A stretch of DNA of 47,103 nt, from NCBI GenBank assembly GCA_012839215.1, contig DUNV01000013.1:1-47103 (forward strand), in the 5' to 3' direction. The notes beneath the pieces are model-generated. The model was not told where the DNA came from. It was given only the letters and a program-made list of their open reading frames with translations, and searched no databases. This DNA is from Bacillota bacterium. Its GTDB lineage: Bacteria; Bacillota; Dethiobacteria; DTU022; UBA8154. A program made the position numbers and the translations under genes. Shown here piece after piece: positions 18,834 to 27,042 of the stretch (position 1 is the first letter of the stretch; every line of letters starts with the position of its first letter).

Positions 18834-19568
18834 ATGGCAACTTATAAACTGGTCATTTCCTATGATGGAACAGCCTATCATGGTTTTCAATACCAGGAAA
18901 ATGCTTATACCGTACAAGAAGCCCTGGAAAAAGCTATCCATAAACTGTATGGCGAAATGATCAGGGTGGGGGCGGCGGGCCGGACCGATGCCGGGGTCCA
19001 TGCCAGGGGGCAGGTGGTCAGTTTCCGTGCCCCGGAAACGATCCCCGGCGAAAGGCTGGGGCAGGCCCTGAGGGGTGTTTTGCCCAGGGATATTGTAGTT
19101 GTAGAGGCGGGAAGGGTTGATGATGGTTTTCTTTCCAGGAAGGATGCCAAGGGAAAGGTTTATACTTACACTATCGATAATGGGCCCCACAAGGATGTCT
19201 TTATGAGAAACTATTCCTGGCATCTGCCCCGCCGCCTGGATCTGGAAAAGATGCAGAAAACGGCAATACTATTTCTCGGTGAACATGATTTTAAATCCTT
19301 CCAGGCAGCGGGCAGCCCTGTTAAAACCACAGTGCGTACTATTTCGTCCCTTACGGTTACCAAAAAGAACCGCTTTGTTGTTCTGCGCTTTGAAGGCAAC
19401 GGTTTCCTTTACAAGATGGTGCGCCGTATAACAGGGACCCTGGCAAGAGTAGGCTTGGGGAAAAGGGAACCCGGGGAGGTGCTATTGGCACTGAGAGATG
19501 GTGAGCGCCGTTTTGCCGGACCGACTGCTCCACCCGGCGGTTTGTGTCTTGAAAAGGTATTATACTGA
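18834..19568 (+). CDS. truA: tRNA pseudouridine synthase A
   Basis: Makes pseudouridine at positions 38-40 of the tRNA anticodon stem. ATG 18834 (MATYKLVISYDGTAYHGFQ) lies 6 nt after TAGGGGGGA; the frame is open 6 codons further but begins inside ecfT. The 244 residues include the catalytic Asp in GRTDAGVHARGQ and the C-terminal FLYKMVRRITGTL. The order ecfT-truA-rplM-rpsI is conserved in Firmicutes. Confidence 0.96.
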   Translation: MATYKLVISYDGTAYHGFQYQENAYTVQEALEKAIHKLYGEMIRVGAAGRTDAGVHARGQVVSFRAPETIPGERLGQALRGVLPRDIVVVEAGRVDDGFLSRKDAKGKVYTYTIDNGPHKDVFMRNYSWHLPRRLDLEKMQKTAILFLGEHDFKSFQAAGSPVKTTVRTISSLTVTKKNRFVVLRFEGNGFLYKMVRRITGTLARVGLGKREPGEVLLALRDGERRFAGPTAPPGGLCLEKVLY

Positions 19569-19574
19569 TAAATG

Positions 19575-19715
19575 AGGTTTGCGTAGCTAAATCATTATGT
19601 TTGCTGCTGGAAATCGCCGCTTGACGGAGGTTGATTATTGTAATAAAATATCCTTTGTGATCTACGCAACTAATGCAGGAATTTGTTGTTGTAAAGGGAA
19701 GGAGGTGCACGGCAC
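19575..19715 (+). promoter_or_regulatory. Putative rplM leader RNA
   Basis: The 147-nt gap between truA and rplM has a long-range 8-bp perfect inverted repeat, TTGCGTAG (19579-19586) and CTACGCAA (19662-19669), enclosing 75 nt with smaller helices. An L13 leader family is known upstream of rplM in Firmicutes and controls the L13-S9 operon. Position and overall architecture agree, but I could not align it to that family. The strong GGAAGGAGGTG of rplM follows the structure. Confidence 0.45.
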
Positions 19716-20171
19716 GTGCAAAAAACCTATATGGCAAAAAAAGAGGGCATCGAACAACAATGGCATCTTATTGATGCCTCAGGATTGCCCCTAGGAAGGC
19801 TGGCCAGCGAGGTGGCTAGATTGCTAAGGGGTAAACATAGACCCACCTATACGCCCCACGTGGATATGGGTGATTACATTGTGGTGATTAACGCATCGAA
19901 AATTGTCTTAACCGGGAAGAAGGCAGAGCAAAAGTTTTATTACCGCCATACTGGATACCCGGGAGGGCTTAAAAAAATACGCTATGATGATCTCATGCAA
20001 AGATGGCCGGAAAGGGCAGTTTATCTGGCAGTAAAAAGGATGCTTCCTTCCAATCGGCTGGGAAGGGCCATGATGAGAAAACTAAAAATCTATGCCGGTT
20101 CCCAGCATCCCCATGAAGCACAGAAACCGGTGCTGTGGGATTATAGACCCAAAAGGGTTGTGGAAAACTAG
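19716..20171 (+). CDS. rplM: 50S ribosomal protein L13
   Basis: Early 50S assembly protein. It starts at GTG 19716 ([16 protein letters not shown]), which matches the family N-terminus; ATG 19731 would truncate it. The 151 residues include [19 protein letters not shown] and the C-terminal [21 protein letters not shown] lies 8 nt upstream. It is cotranscribed with rpsI. Confidence 0.96.
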   Translation: MQKTYMAKKEGIEQQWHLIDASGLPLGRLASEVARLLRGKHRPTYTPHVDMGDYIVVINASKIVLTGKKAEQKFYYRHTGYPGGLKKIRYDDLMQRWPERAVYLAVKRMLPSNRLGRAMMRKLKIYAGSQHPHEAQKPVLWDYRPKRVVEN

Positions 20172-20205
20172 GAAAACAGATTGTTGAAAGGAGGAAAAGC
20201 AAAGA

Positions 20206-20598
20206 TTGGCTCAGATACAATATCGCGGCACAGGGCGCAGGAAAAAATCTATTGCCAGGATACGACTTTTGCCCGGCGAAGGGCGCATTACCATCAATGA
20301 AAGAGATCTCGATGACTATTTTGGGCAGGATACATTAAAAGTTGAGGTTCGGCGCCCCTTGGAGGTCACCGCAACAAATGGAAAGTTTGATGTTATTGCC
20401 AAGGTGGAGGGCGGAGGACTAAGCGGCCAGGCTGGCGCAATCAGACATGGTATTGCCAGGGCGCTCTTGGAGGCGGATCTGGATTATCGCCCACTCTTAA
20501 AAAAAGAGGGGTTTCTAACAAGGGATCCCCGCATGAAAGAACGTAAAAAGTACGGACTAAAAAAGGCCCGCCGTGCTCCCCAATTTTCCAAGAGATAG
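20206..20598 (+). CDS. rpsI: 30S ribosomal protein S9
   Basis: 30S head protein whose C-terminal Lys/Arg contact P-site tRNA. It starts at TTG 20206 after AAAGGAGG. The 130 residues include [19 protein letters not shown] and the ending [12 protein letters not shown], with the conserved terminal Arg. Its C-terminal tail shares the P-site with the S13 tail that is cut off by the rpsM stop. Confidence 0.96.
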   Translation: MAQIQYRGTGRRKKSIARIRLLPGEGRITINERDLDDYFGQDTLKVEVRRPLEVTATNGKFDVIAKVEGGGLSGQAGAIRHGIARALLEADLDYRPLLKKEGFLTRDPRMKERKKYGLKKARRAPQFSKR

Positions 20599-20657
20599 TT
20601 TTTGTTTCTTTACACACGGGTTTCTTTACAATTACAAAGTTTGCCCATGGCAATCGC

Positions 20658-20697
20658 CAACCGTCAGGGGGGAGAATTCCCTTTGGCGGTTTTTTGT
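20658..20697 (+). terminator. Rho-independent terminator after rpsI
   Basis: The stem AACCGTCA...TGGCGGTT with inner GGG/CCC pairs is followed by six T residues (20690-20695). It lies 60 nt after the rpsI stop and marks the end of the translation supercluster. Confidence 0.8.
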
Positions 20698-20872
20698 ACT
20701 GTTGTTTATTGCATAACAGAATTACCGGGAGGGGGTAGTTGCTGTATCTAATTTCCAGTTGCCTACGTTTCGTGGCCAAATAGGCGGGATTTTAAATGAC
20801 TATTGATAACCCCCCTATCTTGTTCTTGCATTTTTTGTTCAGCTATGCTCTGAAAAGGGCATATCTTGGTAG
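20698..20872. other. Intergenic stretch between rpsI terminator and next promoter
   Basis: No gene is recognised in the 349-nt gap apart from the terminator at its start and the promoter at its end. A G-run (GGGAGGGGGT near 20730) and a C-run (ACCCCCCT near 20809) could pair across about 75 nt, but no known RNA family was recognised. Confidence 0.5.
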
Positions 20873-20901
20873 TTGTCAAACAGTCTAAAGTCTATTATAA
20901 T
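20873..20901 (+). promoter_or_regulatory. Sigma-A type promoter for the GGGP synthase gene
   Basis: TTGTCA (20873-20878), a 17-nt spacer and a perfect TATAAT (20896-20901). The start codon lies 46 nt downstream of the -10 box. Confidence 0.75.
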
Positions 20902-20947
20902 GAAATTATAGGAAAAGGGTTAATAAGAAAAACTGGGAAGGTTGATT

Positions 20948-21682
20948 ATGCTAATATCAAATTATTTGAACGAAAAAGTTAAAAATGGTACAGTGCATAT
21001 TACCTTAATTGACCCGATGAAACAATCTGCTGATGTTGCAGGTAGGCTGGCACTAACTGCGCAAGAAGTGGGAAGCGATCTTATCCTCGTTGTGGGCATG
21101 GGTGGGCTGACCCAGAAAAATCTTCTGGAGACGGCAAGTGCCATTAAGGAAAAAATATCGATACCTGTGGTTTATTCCCCCGTTGGTGCCGAGGCACTTT
21201 GTTTTTCCTTCGATGCCCTCTTATTTTCCAGTCTTCTCAATGCAAAAAACTGTTCCTTTATCAGTGGTGGACAATCCAAGGCGGCCATTGTTTTAAAAAG
21301 GATGGAAGTCCAGACAATACCTGTTGGGTATTTAATCATTGAACCGGGAATGAAAATAGGGGAAGCGGCGGATCTGGACCTTATTCCCAGGGATAACTAT
21401 TGGATGGCGGCAAGCTATGCCGTGGCAGCCGAACTTTTTGGTATGGAATATATCTATCTGGAAGCCGGTATCAGTGCCGCACAGCCGGTTCCCGCCGGTA
21501 TGATTCGTGCTGTCAAAAAAGAACTTTCAATCCCTCTGATTGTCGGGGGTGGGATCCGAACGGCTGTGGATGCGCGCCGGGTTAGGCAAGCGGGTGCAGA
21601 TGTGGTTGTTACGGGGACAATTATAGAAAATGCTGGTTACCGCGAGAGACTGCGTTCTATCCTCAGCGCTCTAAAAGATTGA
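20948..21682 (+). CDS. Geranylgeranylglyceryl-phosphate synthase family protein
   Basis: A TIM-barrel prenyltransferase of the GGGPS/PcrB family, which joins a polyprenyl diphosphate to sn-glycerol-1-phosphate through an ether bond, the first step of archaeal-type lipids. The start is ATG 20948 (MLISNYLNEK), 7 nt after GGGAAGG. The 244 residues show HITLIDPMKQ (with the metal-binding Asp), YIYLEAGIS, PLIVGGGIRT and AGADVVVTGTIIEN. The IPVGYLIIEPG and AAELFGMEY parts look more like the archaeal/Bacteroidetes group than Bacillus PcrB. It has its own promoter. Chain length and real substrate cannot be read from sequence. The polar head-group partner, glycerol-1-phosphate dehydrogenase, is not in the window. 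Confidence 0.85.
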   Translation: MLISNYLNEKVKNGTVHITLIDPMKQSADVAGRLALTAQEVGSDLILVVGMGGLTQKNLLETASAIKEKISIPVVYSPVGAEALCFSFDALLFSSLLNAKNCSFISGGQSKAAIVLKRMEVQTIPVGYLIIEPGMKIGEAADLDLIPRDNYWMAASYAVAAELFGMEYIYLEAGISAAQPVPAGMIRAVKKELSIPLIVGGGIRTAVDARRVRQAGADVVVTGTIIENAGYRERLRSILSALKD

Positions 21683-21748
21683 TCTGCGGGAATGTTCGCA
21701 ATAATATAAATATGACTGACAATAAGGCATTCTGAAAGGGGTAGATTT

Positions 21749-22237
21749 GTGAAGAAACTTCTTTTGCTCATGATGGGATGCTTTTTTTTGTTAGCCGCCG
21801 GTTGCACTTTTGAGCGGCTGGAATCAGAGGAAACCCTGGCCAGGCCGGATGTTTTATGGAAAACAACATGGCTTATAGAGGAACGCCAAACGAGTATTGA
21901 TCTTGGCACCGATGAAGCCCTGCTTGAGGCCTCCTGTTTTGTTTATTACCAGGGGGATGGGATGGTAAAGGATGTGAAAATCCATATGGGCAGTCCCCTA
22001 ACCGATGGGTTGATAGATGACAGCGTGCAGGAAAAAACTTTTTCTGTCGTAAAGCCTGGCTATAAACTGAAATACTTTATGGATGCAGGATATCCCCAGT
22101 GGAGGGAAAGAATTCCCGCTGCCATCTCTACGGGTAAGCTAATCGACGATTTCCGGGATAATACCTATGTTTCTATCTCCTGGAAGGATAAGGAGGATGA
22201 ACATAGTGTCAGATTTTATGATTTTGGGCAGGAATAG
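21749..22237 (+). CDS. Predicted lipoprotein of unknown function
   Basis: A 162-residue protein with a lipoprotein signal peptide: MKKLL, a hydrophobic stretch, and the lipobox LAAGC with Cys at residue 19. It would be anchored on the outer face of the membrane. The mature part is acidic and has no domain that I recognise. It starts at GTG 21749 after GAAAGGGG. It may be cotranscribed with the GGGP synthase gene 66 nt upstream. Its 3' end converges on the chromate transporter genes. Confidence 0.75.
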   Translation: MKKLLLLMMGCFFLLAAGCTFERLESEETLARPDVLWKTTWLIEERQTSIDLGTDEALLEASCFVYYQGDGMVKDVKIHMGSPLTDGLIDDSVQEKTFSVVKPGYKLKYFMDAGYPQWRERIPAAISTGKLIDDFRDNTYVSISWKDKEDEHSVRFYDFGQE

Positions 22238-22261
22238 TATACCCACATATATAAATAAATT

Positions 22262-22792
22262 TTAAAAACCATATAAAATTATACCGGCTGCTGCGCCCAG
22301 AATGATAAGGATTATAGGGTGCATCCTTGTATAAAAGAGGAGAATGAGGCTTACAGCGGCAACAGTGTAGCTTTGCAGATCGATCATGGCCTCGCCTCCC
22401 AGGACAAATGCGGCCAGGACGATGAGCGAAAGCACAGCAGGGTGTATTCCCTGCAGGGCCTGTTCCAAACGCCTGTTTTTCTGGTAGCGGATGACCAACC
22501 AGCCAACTGGCAGAACGAGCAGCAAAGGGGGTGTAATAACCCCGATAGTGGACAGGATTGCACCTGCAAGGCCTGCCACCCGGTAGCCCACAAAGGTGGC
22601 TGCATTAATAGCTATGGCCCCCGGGGTCATTTCCGCCACAGCGATGATATCAATAAATTCGAAAGGATTTATCCAGCCTCGGCTTTGAACAATTTCCAAT
22701 TCCATCAGGGGCAGCATGGCATACCCTCCTCCAAAACCAAAAAGGCCAATACGGAAAAAAGATAGAAAAAGAGCAAATAGTATTGTCGTCAT
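22262..22792 (-). CDS. Chromate transporter family protein, second half-size subunit
   Basis: A 176-residue membrane protein of the CHR family, short (single-domain) type. The N-terminal LFGFGGGYAMLPLMELEIV and the TPGAIAINAATFVGY motifs are typical. Short CHR proteins usually occur in pairs and act together. Its ATG overlaps the TGA of the upstream partner gene (ATGA), so they are translationally coupled. The substrate may be chromate or another oxyanion; the family name alone does not settle this. Confidence 0.9.
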   Translation of the reverse strand: MTTILFALFLSFFRIGLFGFGGGYAMLPLMELEIVQSRGWINPFEFIDIIAVAEMTPGAIAINAATFVGYRVAGLAGAILSTIGVITPPLLLVLPVGWLVIRYQKNRRLEQALQGIHPAVLSLIVLAAFVLGGEAMIDLQSYTVAAVSLILLFYTRMHPIILIILGAAAGIILYGF

Positions 22793-23397
22793 TTATGCGG
22801 GCCTCCTCCGGCTTTTTTTCCAAGTGAGGGTTTCAGGAAACCGGTCAGTGCCCCCGCAGCAATAATTACTGCCGGATGAGCACGCAAGATGAGCAAAACT
22901 CCCAGGAAGAACAGGAAGAGGATTAGGCCGCGCCTATTGCCGATCATCTCTTTTCCCAACCTGATGGCAGCAAAGATGATAAGTGCCACCACTACCGGCC
23001 GGATGCCTTTAAAAGCGGCTTGTGTGATGGCGTTATCCCTGTACTGCCAAAGGTAAATGGCGGTGATCATTATTATAAGAAAAGAGGGCAGTATTGCTCC
23101 AAACAGGGAAAAAAGGCCTGCCCTGATCCCTCCTAGCTTATAGCCCGCCAAAAGGGCAAAGTTAATAGCCATCGGTCCCGGCAGCGATTGGGTTATTCCC
23201 AGGGTTTCCAGAAATTCTTCGGTGTTCATCCACCTCCTTTTATGGACTATCTCCTCCTGGATCAGGGGCAACATGGCATATCCCCCGCCAATGGTAAAGG
23301 CCCCTACTTTCAAGAAGACAAGAAACAGCTCCAGGACTGTTGGATGTGCATTCCCCTTTCCTTTTTTATCTTCATTTTTATCTTTATCTGTTTTCAT
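22789..23397 (-). CDS. Chromate transporter family protein, first half-size subunit
   Basis: A 202-residue CHR-family membrane protein, the first gene of the pair. After a charged Lys/Asp-rich N-terminus it has AFTIGGGYAMLPLIQEEIV and SLPGPMAINFALLAGYKLGG, equivalent to the motifs in the partner. About five or six membrane segments are visible. The promoter just upstream on the minus strand would drive both genes. The N-terminal 18 hydrophilic residues are unusual, but the start codon is the only good one. Confidence 0.9.
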   Translation of the reverse strand: MKTDKDKNEDKKGKGNAHPTVLELFLVFLKVGAFTIGGGYAMLPLIQEEIVHKRRWMNTEEFLETLGITQSLPGPMAINFALLAGYKLGGIRAGLFSLFGAILPSFLIIMITAIYLWQYRDNAITQAAFKGIRPVVVALIIFAAIRLGKEMIGNRRGLILFLFFLGVLLILRAHPAVIIAAGALTGFLKPSLGKKAGGGPHK

Positions 23398-23432
23398 TAT
23401 CTACACTTTTCCTTCTGCTACAGTTACCCGTC

Positions 23433-23461
23433 ATTTTACCCCTTTGGCAAGGTTTTGTAAA
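23433..23461 (-). promoter_or_regulatory. Promoter for the chromate transporter pair
   Basis: On the minus strand, TTTACA (23461-23456), a 17-nt spacer and TAAAAT (23438-23433). The start codon is 35 nt downstream of the -10 box. Part of it overlaps a small dyad, GGTTTTGTAAAACC (23451-23464), which could be an operator. Confidence 0.55.
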
Positions 23462-23609
23462 ACCCTTCGGCTTTTGCCTGCAATGTAGGAATGTCTTATT
23501 TCTATCTATTGTGCATAAAATAACAGAGGGAGGGGGTTACCGTACCCTGGCTAGTGGTAGGGAACTAGGTGTGCGGCAAGAAAATGTCTTTGGAGGGAAA
23601 AGGAAGGGT

Positions 23610-24704
23610 ATGGGAAGGATTAGGAAATTGTTCCCCGGTTCAAATTCAGCATATGGTTTTTATTCGTTATATGATCAGATTGTCGGCCCGGAGGCAGAGC
23701 GCATTATCATCCTTAAAGGAGGCCCCGGGACCGGGAAATCATCTTTTATGACGAAGATAGCGAAGGCATTATCGGAAAGTGGATATGATCTAGAATACCA
23801 TTTTTGCTCTTCGGCCAATGGTTCCCTGGATGCGCTCTATCTACCAGGAAGAAAGATTGCTCTCATGGACGGCACTTCACCCCATATCATCGAACCAAAA
23901 TATCCCGGCGCGGTGGAGGAAATTGTTAATCTGGGGGAGTACTGGGATGCGGCGAAATTAAGGGAGCAAAAAAAAACAATTATCGGGCTCCAGGATGAGA
24001 TCAGCAATTCTTTCCGGCAGGCCTACCACATGCTGGCTGCGGCAAAACTTTACCGGGATGCTCTCGAAGGATGTTTCCGGGATACCAATCAGACGCTCAT
24101 GCTTTCCCTAGTGGGGGATCTGCTGCAAAAAATAGTACCGGAAGGAAGAACAACTTTCATCCGAAAAAGACCCCGCCGGCTGTTTGCATCGGCTATTACA
24201 CCTGATGGCCCGGTAAATTACCTGGATACACTTGTAGGCCATCTTTCCCATGTTTACATTCTAGTTGGCAAAAACAGCGGGATAAAAAGTAGGATTGTGG
24301 CAAAAATCTTAGCTGGCATTACCGAATACGGTTACTTTGTGGAAATATACCCTTGCGCTTTTGATCCCAGAAGAATGGAACATCTCGTCATTCCGGCACT
24401 AGATACGGCCATCATCAGCAGCGCCCAGCCACACAGCTATTCCCCCTCCGGCGCTAATGAGGTGGTAATCGATGATGAAGTGCTGCATCCTGCCTTGCGC
24501 CGGGGATTTGATCAGGCGGGTGCTGGGGGCGACCTGGGGGCGCTGCAAGAGGGTTTGCACAAAACCTTTCAACAGGCAGTTTCCTTTCTTTCCCGGGCAA
24601 AGTTGCTGCACGATGAGTTGGAGGGGCTGTACATCCCCCTGATGAAGTTTGCCCAGATCGACAGTTTGCGGGAAAGGTTGTTGCTATCCATTTTAGACAA
24701 CTGA
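23610..24704 (+). CDS. PRK06851-like P-loop protein with duplicated domain
   Basis: The start is ATG 23610 (MGRIRKLFPGSNSAYG), the usual N-terminus of this clostridial family, although the frame is open 90 codons upstream. The 364 residues hold two related halves. The first has an intact Walker A, GGPGTGKSS (residues 37-45). The second (from about RLFASAITPDGPVNYLD, residue 190) has GKNSGIKS at 220-227, where the last Gly of the Walker A is replaced by Ile, so this P-loop is probably dead. Function is unknown; family proteins are annotated as nucleotide kinases or ATPases without proof. It converges with the next gene, leaving only 10 nt between the stops. Confidence 0.75.
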   Translation: MGRIRKLFPGSNSAYGFYSLYDQIVGPEAERIIILKGGPGTGKSSFMTKIAKALSESGYDLEYHFCSSANGSLDALYLPGRKIALMDGTSPHIIEPKYPGAVEEIVNLGEYWDAAKLREQKKTIIGLQDEISNSFRQAYHMLAAAKLYRDALEGCFRDTNQTLMLSLVGDLLQKIVPEGRTTFIRKRPRRLFASAITPDGPVNYLDTLVGHLSHVYILVGKNSGIKSRIVAKILAGITEYGYFVEIYPCAFDPRRMEHLVIPALDTAIISSAQPHSYSPSGANEVVIDDEVLHPALRRGFDQAGAGGDLGALQEGLHKTFQQAVSFLSRAKLLHDELEGLYIPLMKFAQIDSLRERLLLSILDN

Positions 24705-24714
24705 CCTTAAGGCA

Positions 24715-25287
24715 TTAGCGGGGCGGGGATAGCTCCCTTGTTATCTGTTTTTTAAAGGCCATCATCGTCTCTTGATAATCATTGTTGAACCGGTTCAGGG
24801 CCTCCCGCCAGGGTTTTGTGCCAGAAATGTTGAATCCTGCCAGAGCGCTACCCCGAAATCCCTCATTGACCAGTTTCTCTTTTAGAATGGGGCTATGCTT
24901 TTCCTGTAGATCAGCCTCTTTTTTCTTTAACCGATCAAGATGTTCCCGGAAAGATGTTAGGGTTTTCTTGCAAATGTTTTTAATTTCCATATCATCTGTT
25001 AAAAAAGTGATCGTTTCCAGCACTTCAGTAGTATTGGCCAGGTTTACTCCCTCCACAAGCCGGTTTGCTAAAACATGAAAGGCTTTTTGGCGAATTTCCT
25101 GTGGATAACGTCCCATGCTTTCCTCGATCTGTTCCTTGTTTGTTTTCCCTTCCAATAAGGAGCTCCCTAGGGATGCGGCTGCTTTCAAATATTTTTCCTC
25201 ATCTAATTTCTCCAATTCTTTCCTGTCAGTTTGCAGTGCCCCTACTCTTTCCAGGGCAATTTCCAGGGATGATTTGATCTTTTTCAT
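24715..25287 (-). CDS. Helical protein of unknown function
   Basis: Start at ATG 25287 (MKKIKSSLEIALERV); ATG 25299 directly abuts the AAGGAG site and is less likely. The 190 residues are highly charged, with long amphipathic helical stretches and a probable coiled coil near residues 108-140 (FREHLDRLKKKEADLQEKHS). No signal peptide, membrane segment or known domain is recognised. It is divergently transcribed from the metallo-beta-lactamase gene, with a 65-nt shared promoter region. Confidence 0.7.
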   Translation of the reverse strand: MKKIKSSLEIALERVGALQTDRKELEKLDEEKYLKAAASLGSSLLEGKTNKEQIEESMGRYPQEIRQKAFHVLANRLVEGVNLANTTEVLETITFLTDDMEIKNICKKTLTSFREHLDRLKKKEADLQEKHSPILKEKLVNEGFRGSALAGFNISGTKPWREALNRFNNDYQETMMAFKKQITRELSPPR

Positions 25288-25292
25288 GGTAG

Positions 25293-25322
25293 TTACCATC
25301 TCCTTATAAACTATGTTATAAT
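25293..25322 (+). promoter_or_regulatory. Probable promoter of the MBL-fold hydrolase gene
   Basis: TATAAT (25317-25322) with a poor -35, TTACCA (25293-25298), 18 nt upstream. It lies in the short divergent intergenic region. Confidence 0.4.
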
Positions 25323-25352
25323 CTTATCATATCAAAAATGGAGGTTAAATGG

Positions 25353-26042
25353 ATGCAACTCACAGAAAAAATATATGCCTACCCCTGGAAAGGCATGGGG
25401 AATAACTGTAATGCTTACCTTTATGCCGGTGAGAAAAAAATTCTCATGGATCCGGGGCATATACATAACGAATACAATGAAAAATGTTTAGAAAAGTTGC
25501 TGGCGGAAATGAAAGCCGATGGATTTACCCCTGAGAAGATTGATCTGATCATCTGCACCCATGGCCATCCTGATCATTGCGAGGCGGCCGCGCTCTTACA
25601 GGATGAATATCAAATACGCGTGGCTATGCACAGGGAAGAGGAAACTAGCATGGATATCATGGCGAAGTTTTTTGAGCAGATGGCTGGCAAGAGCCCTGAG
25701 CGTCCCAGGATCGATATCTATCTCCAGGAGGGGGAGCTGGAGCTGGGCACAGGGGGTATTAAGGATAAAGTGGTGCTTTATCTGACCCCCGGCCATTCCC
25801 CCGGTTCCCTCAGTATTTATTTTCCCGATGAGCGCGCTCTCGTTACAGGGGATGTTGTTTTTAGTGGTAGTATTGGTCGTACAGATTTCCCGGGAGGGGA
25901 TTTTTTAACGCTAGGTAAAAGTGTGGAAGAACTGTCCCACATTGAAGATCTAGAATGGCTTTTGCCCGGGCATATGCAAATAGTCCAGGGGGAAGAGGCC
26001 ATCCGCCGGAACTTTACGATGATCAAGAGGATGTTTTTCTAG
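25353..26042 (+). CDS. MBL-fold metallohydrolase (glyoxalase II-like)
   Basis: A cytoplasmic metallo-beta-lactamase-fold hydrolase of 229 residues. The start is ATG 25353 (MQLTEKIYAYPWKGMGNN), 8 nt after GGAGG; ATG 25338 overlaps that site. The metal ligands are visible: THGHPDH (HxHxDH), the His in TPGHSPGS, the Asp in TGDVVF and the His in LPGHM. The overall pattern is closest to glyoxalase II / hydroxyacylglutathione hydrolase-like proteins, but the substrate is not predictable. Confidence 0.88.
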   Translation: MQLTEKIYAYPWKGMGNNCNAYLYAGEKKILMDPGHIHNEYNEKCLEKLLAEMKADGFTPEKIDLIICTHGHPDHCEAAALLQDEYQIRVAMHREEETSMDIMAKFFEQMAGKSPERPRIDIYLQEGELELGTGGIKDKVVLYLTPGHSPGSLSIYFPDERALVTGDVVFSGSIGRTDFPGGDFLTLGKSVEELSHIEDLEWLLPGHMQIVQGEEAIRRNFTMIKRMFF

Positions 26043-26101
26043 TTACCAATGCTACGAAGGTACTTCGCTTAATCATCATTATGAAAATCCTTTTTTAAAA
26101 A

Positions 26102-26223
26102 TACACCCCAGCAGAAGCCTGGCCGGAAGGTTTTTAGCCAAATTTCCACCGCGCGGGTTTTTAAATGCCCCTTTTTTTAATAGGATTATAAAAAGGAAGA
26201 AAAAACAAATTAATTGGGGTGTA
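26102..26223 (+). promoter_or_regulatory. Long-range inverted repeat covering the cwlD-like ribosome binding site
   Basis: TACACCCCA (26102-26110) is perfectly complementary to TGGGGTGTA (26215-26223), which contains the SD GGGGTG of the amidase gene starting at 26231. Pairing across the 104-nt spacer would hide the SD. It may control translation or may be chance. Confidence 0.35.
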
Positions 26224-26230
26224 AAAGCGC

Positions 26231-26953
26231 ATGATCCTTTTTTTGCCTTTAAAAATTCCCAGGTGGTTTTATCTTTTTGGTGTCTTTATTCTTCTGTTGC
26301 CCTTTTTGCTTTTTTTCTATTTCGCCGATCTAAATAGAAGTTGCCCTGCTTCTGCCCTGCTTCCTCTCTCTCACATGGTTATCGGAGTGGATCCCGGGCA
26401 TGGGGGTTACGATCCAGGTGTGGTAATTTCCGAAGATGGGATTATCGAAAAGGATATTGTCCTGGGTATCGGCCTTTGCCTGGAGGAATATCTGCAACAG
26501 GGAGGGGCCAAAGTGGTGATGACCAGAAAGACAGATGCGGATCTACTGGAACTGCCAGCGGCTGGACCCAAAAAGCGTAAGGATATGGACAACAGGCTCG
26601 CCATCCTGGAAAATTCCCGGGTAGATCTACTGGTGAGTGTGCACGCTAATTCCTTCCCGGCAGCAAATTGGCGTGGTGCCCAGACATTTTATCAAAATGG
26701 CAAGGAAAATGGTGAGATTCTAGCCGGCTGCCTACAGTCTGAACTGACCCGGGTTTTGCAGAATACTGATCGTCTGCCACAGGCCGGGGATTTTTTCCTT
26801 CTCAGGGAACTTGGGGCACCGGGGGCGATCGTAGAGGTGGGTTTTCTTTCCAATCGTGAGGAGGCCACACTATTGCTGGATAGCGATTATCAAAAAAAGA
26901 TTGCCTGGGCAATTTATGCAGGAATAATCAGGTATGCCAATCACGAGGGGTAA
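26231..26953 (+). CDS. cwlD: N-acetylmuramoyl-L-alanine amidase, CwlD-like
   Basis: An Amidase_3 zinc enzyme that cleaves the stem peptide from muramic acid. In spore formers CwlD works on cortex peptidoglycan to make muramic-delta-lactam, which is needed for germination. The 240 residues have an N-terminal membrane anchor (residues 11-32) and then the catalytic domain: DPGHGGYDPG, the Glu in IIEKDIVLG, the His in SVHANS and the Glu in VEVGFLSN. Size and layout match CwlD. Placement downstream of the ribosomal cluster is common in Clostridia. Its SD may be masked by the upstream inverted repeat. Confidence 0.85.
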   Translation: MILFLPLKIPRWFYLFGVFILLLPFLLFFYFADLNRSCPASALLPLSHMVIGVDPGHGGYDPGVVISEDGIIEKDIVLGIGLCLEEYLQQGGAKVVMTRKTDADLLELPAAGPKKRKDMDNRLAILENSRVDLLVSVHANSFPAANWRGAQTFYQNGKENGEILAGCLQSELTRVLQNTDRLPQAGDFFLLRELGAPGAIVEVGFLSNREEATLLLDSDYQKKIAWAIYAGIIRYANHEG

Positions 26954-27042
26954 CCCGACTGTTTATTTTGTATTTATGTAGGAAAATTTATTCTTTTGGC
27001 GAAATAGTCATTAGACACAGTTTAGTGAAAGGGGGTAATGTT

